Shown here in pieces: positions 11,379 to 22,868 of a stretch of 64,000 bases of DNA. Position numbers and translations under genes: made by a program. Origin of the DNA: Agrostemma githago (taxonomy: Eukaryota; Streptophyta; Magnoliopsida; Caryophyllales; Caryophyllaceae); contig OY288247.1 in the NCBI GenBank assembly GCA_958450325.1, positions 60,019,701-60,083,700 of the forward strand, read 5' to 3'. The notes beneath the pieces are model-generated. The model did no database searches, was not told where the DNA came from, and was given only the letters and a program-made list of their open reading frames with translations. Numbering within the stretch: position 1 is the first letter of the stretch; the number at the start of each line of letters is the position of its first letter.

Positions 11379-11398
11379 GTCCCCGGCAACGGCGCCAA
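11379..11398 (-). other. N3 primer binding site, tRNA-Asp type
   Basis: On the minus strand TTGGCGCCGTTGCCGGGGAC lies just after the LTR end. This is the site known from Athila-type elements and assigned there to tRNA-Asp. N2 has the same site at 21261-21281. Confidence 0.85.
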
Positions 11399-11400
11399 TT

Positions 11401-13558
11401 TGACGGACGGGGATTTGTCGTGAATCCCGATCGATCAAAATAAAAACCAACTAATCCTAAACTTGGGTAGTCGAGGGTAAGTCGGGTCAAATCCACGAGG
11501 ACGGTCTAGTTGAATAAGGGTCACGGTCAAGGTAAGGAATTAGTCAAAGAAAGAGATTTATTGGTTTGGAAAAGGGTTCACTAGCGAGCTAAACAAATAA
11601 AAGAAACAAATGAAATCAAATACGATGAAAAGGACTAGGGTCAAGGTCAACGAGGTAGTCTCAAGGGGAATTATCAGAATTTACAAACGAGTCGATTAAG
11701 GTCGGTAATTGGGAAGTTAAAGGGTCTCTCTCGAGTCTTTATCTACCCGGGACGGTCCTAACGGGACCTCGCACTTACTAGGTCGACCCACCCCAAAGAA
11801 AGTTTGAGAATATAATTCACCTATCGCGGCCAAGACAAGTAAATCATACAAAAATGACAATCAATGGAGAACACCAACAATAATAGACAAGATAATAAAC
11901 CCACAACAAAACCCACAAATATGAGACAAACCGAGTCTTACTCAACCCTAGAAATATACTACTCAAACATGATTAAAACTAAACTAATTAACCTACCCAC
12001 TACTTTAAACATGATATTAAACATAAATTACTAATAAAAATGCAAACTTTAATAAAAGAGAAAGGATAAAGAAATTATACCAAACTTGGAGAAATGGAAT
12101 ATTGAATAGAAGAAGGAGAATATAGCCCAAAAGGATTAATCCAGCTAATTTTTTTTTTTTTTTGAGCGAATAGATCATTTCATTAATAAAAAGTCATACG
12201 ACATCTACAACTTCTATCGAAATTGAACGGATACAATACTATAGAATTTGAGTAAAATAAATTCTCGTTAAAACACAGATCTCTCACTAAGATTTTGATC
12301 TCCGCTTCTGCACATCCTCTTTCAACACATCGCTGTTTAATGATACAGCTTTTCACAAGAGGGTCTTCGGATCTTCCAAGGTTTTGACGAGAATCAATTT
12401 CATCTAACCTAATAAATTGTAGCCGCCAATCTGACATAAATTGAGATACCACATGATGAACGATTATGGTACTGATGATCTTCCGCGTCCTCTCAACTAT
12501 AATAGATTTAACATTATCTCTCCTTAAAGAGAGAGCGAAACCCATCAATTGATGGGGGCGAAACTCTCCAAAAGGAGAGGACTTATTATAACTAAAATAC
12601 TAATAATACTAATATTAAAACGATATGGTTAATTAAAATTAATTAAAATTGGGGGCTTACCACCATTAATGGTGGTAGCCCCAAGGTTTTTTTTCTTGGA
12701 GGCTAGGTTTTTCTTGGGAGAAGGGTCCCATTAACTAAATTAAACAAACACAAATTATTAATCCAGCTAATTAAAGATTAACTTAATCTAAAAACTAACT
12801 AATTAATTTAAGATTTATTAACAATGAAACAAAAAGAGATAAGCCACTATCCTACTGCTACTCTATTCCGTGCGGTGTGATGCTGCTTGCTCTAATCTAC
12901 TATTACCGACCTCGTCCACTACTCCTACCCTACGTTGCTGTGTGTTCCTTCCTCTCCTACCCTCCTTTTTATCCTTTTTTTAATTTTCCTCCTTCTAAGT
13001 CCAGCAAACAGCCCCCAAACCTCATCTGCACAATAATGGGCCGGCTGTCCATGGATCCATTTGGTGCATGGGCCTTACCTTCGCTTTGATTCAGTAGCTG
13101 CTGTCTTGCAGCTCGATTTCAACAAATGATATAACAGAATTGAGTCTCGTTTCTTTCTATGAACTTTTTGGTCTCGAACTTAGCTTTCCAACGCATCCTG
13201 AATTACTTGATTCCGATGTCGTATGAGTGAGATATTGTCATTTCAAGACAGCTCGATCGAGTTGGCCTTTGACTTTTGCTTGACCCGTCTTAACCGACTT
13301 TGTTCATTAACTCGGTTATTTTTCTCGTCTTTTACTCGGTCATTCTTTAGACGGTACCTACAAAAATACACACGAGACAAGGCAGTACCAAATTCTCGGG
13401 AAATAACATTTATTACGATAATTATAAATAAAACAACTAATTAACACTTAATATCGTATAATAACCTATATTGAGCTATAATAACAATTAAGCACACAAA
13501 ATCGACCCGAATAAGTAAATAAATGTGGGTAAAATAATCACTAAAATGACGTTTATCA
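11401..13558 (-). repeat. N3 5' LTR, with LINE insertion
   Basis: On the plus strand it runs from TGACGGACGGGG to GTTTATCA; its right 420 bp match the 3' LTR fragment. The length of 2158 bp includes about 620 bp of LINE and its target duplication, so the LTR proper is about 1.54 kb. It carries one CTCGATCGAG palindrome (13252-13261; equivalent 7543-7552 in the other LTR). No clear TATA box was found. Confidence 0.85.
12151..12756 (-). mobile_element. Short non-LTR retroposon (LINE-like) in N3 LTR
   Basis: A 606-bp insertion with a poly(A) tail on the minus strand (T run at 12151-12163). It is flanked by a perfect 16-bp target duplication ATTAATCCAGCTAATT (12135-12150 and 12757-12772). A 121-codon frame (12183-12548) ends close to the tail, but I do not recognise its product. 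The 5' half contains an 18-bp perfect palindrome (12659-12676). It is either an internally deleted LINE or a separate short retroposon; the sequence before the tail (ATGAAATGATCTATTCGCTC) resembles plant L1 3' ends. Confidence 0.8.
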
Positions 13559-14905
13559 GTAATCGGCCTCAGTAATGCCGAGGGCTTTGGCGGTCCTCAA
13601 GGGAAGGACGTTGATCGCGAACCCGTCATCAATTAGGATCATCGGGAGATACTTCCCGCGGAAAATCATTGTAATGTAGAGGGCTAGGTTGTGGGTTGCC
13701 TCGAACGGTGGCAGATCGGATTTAGAGAAGGTGATCAGTGTGCCTTCTCAGCTTTGCCCTTCAAGTAGGGCAGGACCGCGGCTACCATTTCAGCAGGGGT
13801 AGCCAAAGAGTCGATCTTAACTTGATCGAGGGCCTTAGTAAGTGCCTCTTGATGTTCCTGTGAGCTAACCAGAAGTTGCCATATAGAGAGGCCAACTCGG
13901 GTCTTTTTCAGTTGCTTCACGAGGACCGTTTCAGTGGTCGACTCTTCAGGGGCGACTTCCGTCCTGACTGGCTCAGTGACGGTTGTTGGGATAGGGGTGT
14001 CCCTAGATCTAGTAGCTTGATAGGGACGACCAAGGTGGTTACTAGCTAAGACCTTGGACTTAGCCTTCCGGATCTCCTCGAGAGTAATGGGGACAGCTTC
14101 CCCTTTGGCGAGGTACACATCATCCTCGTCGTCGAACCAGATCCCGTTCACTTGCGGGATAAACGGAGAGATAAGATGGGAACAGTCAATCATCTCCCCG
14201 GCAAATATGCATGGGAGCTGAAGGGATTGTCCTTGTTACTCGGTTTGTCACCGGGCAGCGGGATCTTACCACTCTCGATCAAGTCCTGGATCAGATGCTT
14301 CAGCTTCCAACATTTTTCAGTATCATGCCCATTGCCTCGGTGGTACTAGCAATAGGCCTGGGCGTTGTAGCTCTTGGAGCGTCGCTCGATTGAAACATCA
14401 GAAGTTGGGCCTATCGGTTGGATTAGGCCCTTAGAGGATAGCCTTTGTAAGGCATATGTATAGGTAGTACCTATATTATTAAATACCCAAGGTGGGGTAT
14501 TTTTCTTGGACGAGGCATCTAGTAGATTGACCACGTCAAAAATGCTACGGGTTGCAGCTTGGGGCTTAGTAGTAGAAGACGAAGCCCCTTGGTATCCCTT
14601 GCTAGAGGCCTTAGTAAGGCCCTCTAGCCTCAAACCGTCCTCGATTCTCATACCCATTTCAGTTAGAGCGGTGAAATTGGGTATGACAGCATACCGGAGA
14701 TGGACCCGGTAAGAGGGGAGGAGGTTCTTGACAAAGGCCTCCACTAAAGTCTTCTCATTTGGCTTATCGACCAATTTCACACTCTCAACCCTCTAGTGTT
14801 GAAGGTATTTGGTAAAACCTTCTTTGGGCTCCTGGGCCATAACCTCCAAGGAGCGCATGGTTGTTTGAATCTCGGTATTATCAGCATAATTCCGAGCAAA
14901 CTCTA
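13559..14905 (-). pseudogene. T2 gag C-terminal part and protease start
   Basis: Clearly homologous to T1 gag from about residue 195 onward. It includes SVKLVDKPNEKTLVEAF and the zinc-knuckle region, then the linker and the protease start around the position of DDGSAVN (here the codons read differently, around 13610-13630). Lesions seen against T1: a TAG near 14795 replacing Trp, a TAG near 14347 in the zinc-knuckle region (after AYC), and a lost base near 14207. The pieces in different frames at 13735-14193 and 14346-14780 belong to this one gene. It cannot be translated through. Confidence 0.85.
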
Positions 14906-16511
14906 TGATGGTAGGTGTTTGTCGTGGATCCCGACACCAAATATAACCAACTAATCCTAACTAGGTAGCTATGGTAAGTCGGGTCGAACCACAAGGACAG
15001 AAAATGAGTTTAGACTAGAGTTCACCTAAGGACTAGACTAAGTCACAAGGAAACAAGGGAGAAGAATTAACGAAAATTGATTAACTACAACGATTACTAG
15101 GCTAGGGAACAAGACTAAACAAACTAAGACAATGAAAAGAGAATAAAACTATGATTATAAAAGAACTAATGATGACATAAACTAAACGAATGAACTAGAA
15201 CTAAATTCAAACAACAAACTAGAGGAATAATAGCTAAGATGAAGAAGAAATCAATAAGAGAAAGACTAGGATTAGGTCGGGTTCAAGGGTATCGAAACAA
15301 TCAAGAGAAAGAAAGAATGAAGGGGTAGTCAAGCTATCTAGGCATAATCCGGGCTCTCGCTCCAAAACCGTCTTAGAGGTCTCCCGCTCTCGCGCAAAAA
15401 CCCATCCTAGCAACATGCAAGGTCACAAGAAGAAGACAATAAAACATGCATTTGCAACTACAAGTCATTCAAGCATTTCATTAAACATGACACATGCATT
15501 CAACCAAGAAGCAACCAAAACAACCACCAACACCTTCCACAAACCCTTAATCACCCATGAAGACACCCAATCCCCCTACTAATCCTAACAAGAGGACTAC
15601 TCACTCATGTTCAAGATAGTAAACCCAACAACCATAATGAAACAAGCATAAACATGCACATTCATAATGGAATATTGAAGATTACTAAGCATAAACACAA
15701 ATGAAAACTAAGTAAAAGAGATTAGGAAGAAGATGAATTATACCAATACCAAAGGAGGAATAAAAGATTGAATCTTTGCATAAATAAACTCAAAGGAAGA
15801 TCTCCAATGTTGTCAATAGAGTAGATCAACCCAAAAAGTCTTCAATATTACAAAGATGAAACAAGGATTAAACTAAGATTAAGGTTTAATGAAAAGTGAT
15901 TAGGGAAGGATTAAGCTAATCTACACTAATCTAAGCTAATCTAACCTAAAGTATGTCTAGGGTTCCCTCCATGCTTAAAACAATACATGAGGGGGGGTAT
16001 ATATAGGGTTCCATAAGTGAGAGAATTGATAGAATGAAGTTGAGTGTGAGCTGGGCCCCTCCCGGTCGAGAAGGAGGTGGTCCCGGTCGGGAAGCTGGTG
16101 GTCCCGGCCGGGAAGGCCCTCTAGTGACTCTCGATTGTTGGCTCACTTCGTCCCGGCCGTGATGGTCATGGTCACGGTCGGGAAGGCCATGTAGGCTTCA
16201 AATACGGTCACGTAGGTCCCTACTTACTCTTCCTAGGCTTGTTATCGACTCTCGGTGCTCGAGATATTCTCAAATTGGGCTCCAAGGGACTCGGGATCGA
16301 GTCTAAGTCACCGAATCATCGTCGCTTCTCTTCATTGGCTCCATATGCATCGGAAACGAGACGGAATCGTTTCACTTCTCCATGATGACCATTAGAAACC
16401 TAAAGCAAGCTATAAGAAGCGTAAGTAGCCTCGAAACCGCTCTAAAGAGCGATTTCACAAAAGAAAGCGAGACCAAACACATGAAATAAACACCACAAAA
16501 CACACTTATCA
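14906..16511 (-). repeat. N2 3' LTR, 1606 bp
   Basis: On the plus strand from TGATGGTAGGTG to CACTTATCA. Nearly identical to 21285-22868. The clearest length difference is in the palindrome array, where this copy has one more 21-bp unit. Confidence 0.93.
15998..16183 (-). promoter_or_regulatory. N2 3' LTR promoter module: TATA box plus phased palindromes
   Basis: TATATATA at 15998-16005. On its upstream side (minus-strand sense) palindromes of the CCCGGTCGGG type start at 16061, 16082, 16103, 16152 and 16173, with spacings of 21, 21, 49 and 21 bp. The distance from TATA start to first palindrome is 63 bp. The last two copies are mixed forms (CCCGGCCGTG, CACGGTCGGG). Confidence 0.85.
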
Positions 16512-16525
16512 ACTCCCCCACACTT
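16512..16525 (-). other. N2 polypurine tract
   Basis: AAGTGTGGGGGAGT on the minus strand directly before the 3' LTR, matching N3 apart from one extra G. Confidence 0.75.
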
Positions 16526-18378
16526 AACCCTTACTCGCCCTCGAGTAAGCACAAACTAACTACTAACTAATAGAAGCTAGAATACTAACCAAGCGGGTAT
16601 TAGCGCACCCTACGCCCTTTCAACTCACGCGAGAACACTTAGAGGAAAAGGTGCTCTCTGCAAGGCAAGTGAGGTCTTGCGACAAAACTGTGGATACAAC
16701 CGAACACGAAAACACACAAACAAACAAACAAACAAGCAAACAATCGGTTGCATCCAAGAAGAAACAAATACCGCTTCCCTCAACAAAGTGGTGAAAGAAA
16801 CACCGGTTAAGGACTCAAGGCAAGTGACAACGTTCCCAAGCTAATAATACAAACCGAAATGGATGAAATCCTAATAGTATGACAACAAAGCAATAAAAAC
16901 GTTGGTAACTTACCTAGGTCCTCCTAACCTTCTAAGAACGTACTACGGGACGATAGGCGGGATGGAAAAAGGATGAACCACAGAGTTAGTCGACACTGTA
17001 GGTAAAGTGAAACCCTGCCTCCTTTAGCGGCAAGCCAAGAGGGTCGTCCCATGCTCAAAAATAGCCTAACTAGTCCAAGTAAAAAAGGGGATAATGGTTG
17101 CAAAATGAGGGAAGACCGACCATTACCGCTATTATCCTTCCTAGGGACTCAGTCCTTTGGTAGGCTCTTCACGCTAACAATCGATAAAAGCCTTATTTTT
17201 TAGGGGTAAGATTTTTTTGTGAAATGATTTTCTTTGCATTTTTCTTCTTTCATATTTTGCTTTTGATTTGTTATGCCATTTCTTTTTCTTCTTTTGTATT
17301 TTGTTTTTGATTTGTTGTGCCTTTTCTTTTTCTTCTTTCTTTTCTTTCTTTTTGCCTTGGTTTGCCCCTTTTTGGCTAAATTTGTTCCATAGACAGTTCT
17401 TACAACTAAGTAAGTGTAGAAACCTCGATGCGATGCAACTTATTTGTGGAAATGTGTAGAAGGTAGGGAAATGGGTATGTCGGGGGCGCCTTCCCTTCAA
17501 ACCCATAAAAAGGGGGAAACTTGGGCTAATCAAACAATTTTGAACATGGTCACCTAAGAGGACGGGACTCGGCAACCAAGGCCTTTTCACTCCGTGGGTG
17601 GTCAAAATGCAAATCCCGCAGTAAATCCCTAGTAGACTAGGTGGACACAAGGTAAAGAACCAACAAAACTATTGATTTAAAGTCATTCTACTAGACTAAA
17701 GTCCAAGAATCGATTCATGTCACTAAAAAGGGAAAGTAAACACTTGCGCACTAACCTCAAAACCGGGTTTTCGAAAACATTTTCTACACTAGACTCACAA
17801 ACTATACAAGACACAACAAAGACGAAAGAAAATGAGACAAACAAAACAAAACAAAATAAAACAAACACACACAACAACGTAAACAAACACCACCCTGAAA
17901 CTTCCAAGCAAGCAACCACATTAATCCACAAACTCCAAAAAAAACTCCACCCGAGCACACACCATCACAAATTCTCCTTCAAACACCAAAAAGGGAAAAG
18001 GAGAAAGAGATAGAAGGATATTACTGGATGTCAAGAGCTTTCCGAAACTCACGGCGATCAAGCAACCTACAAGGAAATGGAGAGGCAAAGCACACACAAC
18101 ACAACAAAAATATGACACAAAGACACAAGAGAAAAGGACACAAAAGAAAAATATTTTTGGTTTTTATGAAATTTTTCAAATGTTTAGGAATTTTAAAGTT
18201 TTTTCGAAAAAACTACGAAAATAAAACTAAACTAGACTAAGATATCGCTCCCCCACACTTAAACCGAGCAATATCCTCATGCTCGATCGGTAGTGTGTGG
18301 AGACACTAAAAAGAAGAGAAAAAGGGAGAATAAAGCAAAAAATCAAAAATGAAAGTGAAGAAAGTGTAGAATGTGTCG

Positions 18379-18625
18379 GGCCTAGGTGTAATCAAGTCAC
18401 CTAGGGCCGAGACGAGAAAAGATATGGATGGGGGAAGAAATAAAAAGAAGAAAATAAAAGAAAATGGGAGGGGAGGGCTAGGTGTAATCAAGTCACCTAG
18501 CCCCGATTTCGCCCAATTCCGACTAAATTCGACCAAAAAGGGAATAAAAATAAAGAAAAAGTGAAAAGAACTTGACAATTTGGATTTTCAATTGGATTCT
18601 CGATGTAGTCACGTCATCGAGAATC
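18379..18625 (-). other. Three hairpins with a conserved loop in N2
   Basis: Three inverted repeats, each enclosing nine bases. (1) CCTAGGTG and CACCTAGG (18381-18388, 18398-18405) around TAATCAAGT. (2) GGGCTAGGTG and CACCTAGCCC (18475-18484, 18494-18503) around TAATCAAGT. (3) GATTCTCGATG and CATCGAGAATC (18595-18605, 18615-18625) around TAGTCACGT. The stems of 1-2 and 3 are different sequences, yet all pair perfectly, while the loops are nearly the same. In the element RNA the loops read ACTTGATTA, ACTTGATTA and ACGTGACTA. Confidence 0.8.
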
Positions 18626-19001
18626 AGGAGCAATAACCACAAAGGCCCCGAGGGCCACCGCAACACTAAAAGGATCAAAGGATGGGGAATAAACAAAGAA
18701 AGACTAAGCAAATAAAAGACGGAAAAGAAAAGAGAGTCGTGCCTACCAAACGGTTAGCAACTCAACAATCTCCATCGTCTCAATGATCATTTTCGGCACT
18801 TTGCTTGTCTTTGTCATCGATATTCCTCCTCTTCCTAAATGTAGTGGCATGGTTGAAGTATCGGGCTTGCATTGGTGAAATGAGGTTGAGATTTAAGGGG
18901 AAACTTGGTGTATAGTGATAAGAAGATGCGATGAAGGTGTATAATTGAAGTGTAAGGATGAAATGATAGTGGCAAAGGTGAGTAGGGAAGTTGGGTGGGG
19001 G

Positions 19002-19206
19002 TATAAAGTGGTGGGGTGGGGCTTAAATGAAGAAAAGAAGGCAAAGGGGGCTGCTGGGATCCTTCCCGGTCGTGATGAACCCATCACGGTCGGGAAGGAT
19101 CTCGTCACGGGCGGGATCGATTTTTCTCACGGGCGGGATGGCCTGTCAGTGAGCAGTCTTCTATAGCACAACTCGTCACGGTCGTGAGGGCTTCATCACG
19201 GCCGTG
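19002..19206 (-). promoter_or_regulatory. Internal copy of the N2 promoter module
   Basis: A GGGGGTATA box (TATAAA on the plus strand at 19002-19007) followed by palindromes of the CACGGTCGTG and CCCGGTCGTG type starting at 19065, 19085, 19106, 19128, 19177 and 19197. Spacings are 20, 21, 22, 49 and 20 bp, and the TATA-to-array distance is 63 bp, the same layout as in both LTRs. The intervening sequence is not the same as the LTR. The TATA box here is asymmetric and reads in the plus direction, unlike in the LTR, so promoter activity is uncertain. Confidence 0.6.
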
Positions 19207-19781
19207 ACACCTCTCTAGCTCTTCGTTCCCCTTGATTTTACCAAGTCTTCCACCCTAAGAAGATTACCAACTACGGGATAAAATTCTCATCCCTAAAAGC
19301 TTACGAAAAGCTCAAAAACTGACTTCCTCCACCAAGCTTCAAAGCTTCTATCATCCATAACCCTTTCTAATTCTTTATCTTCACTTCAAACCTATCAATC
19401 AAGCTCAATAACTTCCATCAAAAATCCCTCCCTCACATCACTCATCAAAACTCCAAATTACAAGAACTCTGCACAACATACAAAACCTAGAAACCAACCA
19501 ACAAATCACACAAATACAAATACAAAAACTCAAAGGAAGAGAAAAGAGATATATACAACACAACGGTTCTTGAGGAACTCCGTCAAACCAAGGATGGTGG
19601 ATTTTTCATTCTTTTCCATAGCCCTCAAGGGCTCGGAGGAGCAAGTCAAAGGCACGAGCCACATCATACTGAAGGCTCATTGAGTACCCAAGCCAAGCTA
19701 TCATGAATAGCTTCCAAGTCGGAAGCGAGAAGCGATCTTCAAATCCATTATGCCCGGTTTCTCATGATCTTCCGAGTCTTT

Positions 19782-21138
19782 TCACCCAACAAGCTTTACC
19801 GACCCCTTCATCCCTAAGCACTGTCTACATCCACAAGCAAGCTTCAAATATTTAAAATAAGGCACAAAAAGCGGTTTTGGCCCCATTTTCCTATTACACA
19901 TCTTCATATCTTCCTCAAGTTGTGGGTTCCCATCTCCAAGCCTCAAGACATCACATGTCCTCATATCATCTTGAAGGAGAGAATTGAAACTTCTACCAGC
20001 GGTTTTAATCTCTTCTAAACCAAAGTTTCGCTTACTTGCAAGAGGCTCATGATGCTTTTCCACATTTTCGCACAAAGGTAACTCTTGAGTTCATCATTTC
20101 CACCCCATGACTTCACAACTCCTATCACCTCATTTAACTCATCCCAAAGCTCCATATCCTCAACGATAAGCTTATTAGAAGCGGCATGAAGGTCAAGAGG
20201 AGGACAAGTGAAGGGGATTGAAGGTTCAACAATAATGGAAGAGGTAGACTCTTGGATTTCCTCTAGTTTGTCAGTGTTTTCATCCCCCAAATTAACCTTG
20301 AGTCCGTTGTGTCCGGTTTCAACAAGGTCAATGGCAACTTCACTTTCTTCTTGAGAAAAGACAAGATGAGACCCAATTGTGTTTTCATCAATGAAACTCT
20401 TCAAATTCCCACTAACCTCATCCAACTCTTCACCAACAATGCCTTTATCAAGGATCATTTCTTCATTCGTCTCATCTTGGGTAGACAATTGAGGTTCTTC
20501 ATAGTAAGTCTCGGTTCTCAAAGGGATTTCATTAGCGGCTTCATTATTGGGTTGTTCCCCTTCCCCAAATGAACATCCTTCATCAAGTTGTAAAGTTCGA
20601 GTTAAAAACATTAAGGTTTTAGCCGCTATAGCATTTAATCTAGCATCACATGCCTCTTTTTCGCTTTGATATTGGGCCATGATTTCATATTGATCCTTTT
20701 GCATTTGGATGGCCATTTCTTGTTGACTCTTTTGCATTTGAAGAATCGCTTGATATAACTCCAAGTTGGGCATTTGGTGGTCATTGAGGTTTTGGAATGC
20801 TCCTTGAAAACCTTGATGATGCCCAAGAGGTGGGCATCATATGGTTGGTAATGAGGTTGAGATGATGGGTAGTATGGTGGGTTTTGGGGAGATTGACTTC
20901 CATATGGAGAAATATGATGAAACATGGTGGGTTCACGATGGTAATTTGAGTAATAACCACCATGATCATAAGGTTGATAAGCACTCACTTGATGGAAGCC
21001 GTTTCCATATCCTTGAAACTCATACCCACGGGTTTCTTGATTACCCCATGAAGCTTGATAGTAGTTAGGAGACATCATGGCATCACCTTGATTTATAGAG
21101 GGAGAAAAGGAATCACCTGTAGGCACTTGAGCAAACAT
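19782..21138 (-). pseudogene. N2 degenerate gag-like reading frame
   Basis: Minus-strand coding remnants in three overlapping frames. The first (ATG at 21138) is rich in Tyr, Gln, Pro and Gly. It shifts by one base near 20825 into a Gln-rich, coiled-coil-like stretch (ILQMQKSQQEMAIQMQKDQY) and an acidic region up to about 20015. A further shift leads into a piece ending at 19782 with several Cys residues. I do not see the gag core, protease or a standard zinc knuckle. Position right after the primer site, and the family of the element, suggest it derives from the variable C-terminal part of an Athila-type gag. Function cannot be assigned. Confidence 0.5.
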
Positions 21139-21260
21139 GAGAGTCCTAGTGCTTTTGAGGCACTAGGAAAAGAGAGAAAAGAACAGAGATAAACAAGAAG
21201 GAGAAAACACGAAAACCAAGAACCAAGTCTAAAACTAAGCATACAAAAGTCTAAACTACG

Positions 21261-21281
21261 CCGTCCCCGGCAACGGCGCCA
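21261..21281 (-). other. N2 primer binding site, tRNA-Asp type
   Basis: The minus strand carries TGGCGCCGTTGCCGGGGAC a few bases inside the 5' LTR end. Same type as N3. Confidence 0.85.
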
Positions 21282-21284
21282 AAT

Positions 21285-22868
21285 TGATGGTAGGTGTTTG
21301 TCGTGGATCCCGACACCAAATATAACCAACTAATCCTAACTAGGTAGCTAGGGTAAGTCGGGTCGAACCACAAGGACGAAAAAGGAGTTTAGACTAGAGT
21401 TCACCTAAGGACTAGACTAAGTCACAAGGAAACAAGGGAGAAGAATTAACGAAAATTGATTAACTACAACGATTACTAGGCTAGGGAACAAGACTAAACA
21501 AACTAAGACAATGAAAAGAGAATAAAACTATGAGTATAAAAGAACTAATGATGACATAAACTAAACGAATGAACTAGAACTAAATTCAAACAACAAACCA
21601 GAGGAATAATAGCTAAGATGAAGAAGAAATCAATAAGAGAAAGATTAGGATTAAGTCGGGTTCAAGGGTATCGAAACAATCAAGAGAAAGCAAGAATGAA
21701 GGGGTAGTCAAGCTATCTAGGCATAATCCGGGCTCTCGCTCCAAAACCGTCCTAGAGGTCCCCCGCTCTCGCGCAAAAACCCATCCTAGCAACAAACAAA
21801 GTCACAAGAAGAAGGCAAGAAAACATGCATTTGCAACTACAAATCATTCAAGCATTTCATCAAACATGACACATGCATTCAACCAAGAAGCAACCTAAAC
21901 GACCACCAACACCCTACACAAACTCTTAATCTCCCATGAGGACACCCAATCCCCCTACTAATCCTAGCAAGAGGACTACTCACTCATGTTCAAGATAGTA
22001 AACCCAACAACCATAATGAAACAAGCATAAACATGCACATTCATAATGGAATATTGAAGATTACTAAGCATAAACACAAATGAAAACTAAGTAGAAGAGA
22101 TTAGGAAGAAGATAAATTATACCAATACCAAAGGAGAAACAAAAGATTGAATCTTTGCATAAATAAACCCAAAGGAGGATCTCCAATGTTGTCAATAGAG
22201 TAGATCAACCCAAAAAGTCTTCAATATTACAAAGATGAAACAAGGAATAAAATAAGATTAAGGCTTAATGAAAAGTGATTAGGGAAGGATTAAGCTAATC
22301 TACACTAATCTAAGCTAATCTAACCTAAAGTATGTCTAGGGTTCCCTCCATGCTTAAAACAATACAAGAGGGGGGTATATATAGGGTTCCATAAGTGAGA
22401 GAATTGAAAGAATGAAGCGGAGTGCGAGCTGGGCTCTTCCCGTCCGGGAAGGTGGTGGTCCTGGCCGAGAAGGCCCTCCAATGACTCCTGATTGTTGGCT
22501 CACTTCGTCCCGGTCGTGATGGTCATGGTCACGGTCGGGAAGGCCATGTAGGCTTCAAATACGGTCACGTAGGTCCCTACTTGATTTTCCTAGGCTTCTT
22601 ATCGACTCTCGGTGCTCGGGATATTCTCAAATTGGGCTCCAAGGGACTCGGGATCGAGTCTAAGTCACCGAATCATCGTCGCTTCTCTTCATTGGCTCCA
22701 TATGCATCGGAAACGAGACAGAATCGATCCACTACTCCATGATGAGCATTAGAAACCTAAAACAAACTAGAAGAAGCGTAAGTAGCCTCGAAATCGCTCT
22801 AAAGAGCGATTTCACAAAAGAAAGCGAGACCAAACACGTGAAATAAACACCACAAAACACACATATCA
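21285..22868 (-). repeat. N2 5' LTR, 1584 bp
   Basis: Near-identical partner of 14906-16511. TATATATA lies at 22376-22383, and palindromes start at 22439, 22460, 22509 and 22530 (spacings 21, 49, 21; TATA distance again 63 bp). One 21-bp palindrome unit present in the 3' LTR is absent here. Confidence 0.93.

Larger units (their letters stand above)
7429..13558 (-). mobile_element. N3: non-autonomous Athila-derived LTR element
   Basis: Minus-strand element with a polypurine tract next to the 3' LTR fragment, a tRNA-Asp-type primer site and a 5' LTR. The interior of about 3.5 kb holds only a broken gag and no protease, RT or integrase, so it would depend on proteins made elsewhere. Its right LTR end abuts T2 protease sequence (first flanking bases GTAAT, 13559-13563). 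Its left LTR is cut at 7428 by T1. N3 shares the primer-site type, the polypurine tract and the sequence next to it with N2, although the LTRs differ. Confidence 0.85.
16526..19781 (-). other. N2 non-coding interior
   Basis: No coding frame is supported over 3.2 kb. The plus strand has pyrimidine-rich runs near 17210-17360 and A-rich stretches near 17790-18010. Two structured parts are listed separately: the hairpin set at 18379-18625 and the promoter-like module at 19002-19206. Confidence 0.65.
14906..22868 (-). mobile_element. N2: non-autonomous LTR element inserted in T2 gag
   Basis: A complete 7963-bp minus-strand element. LTRs lie at 14906-16511 and 21285-22868. The target duplication is CTCTA (14901-14905) and CTCTG (22869-22873), one base apart; the intact T1 gag at the same place shows that both flanks rejoin into gag. 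The interior holds a tRNA-Asp-type primer site, a polypurine tract, a degenerate gag-like region and about 3.3 kb of non-coding sequence with unusual structure. There is no protease, RT or integrase. By its primer site and polypurine tract it belongs with N3 as an Athila-derived dependent element. Confidence 0.92.
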
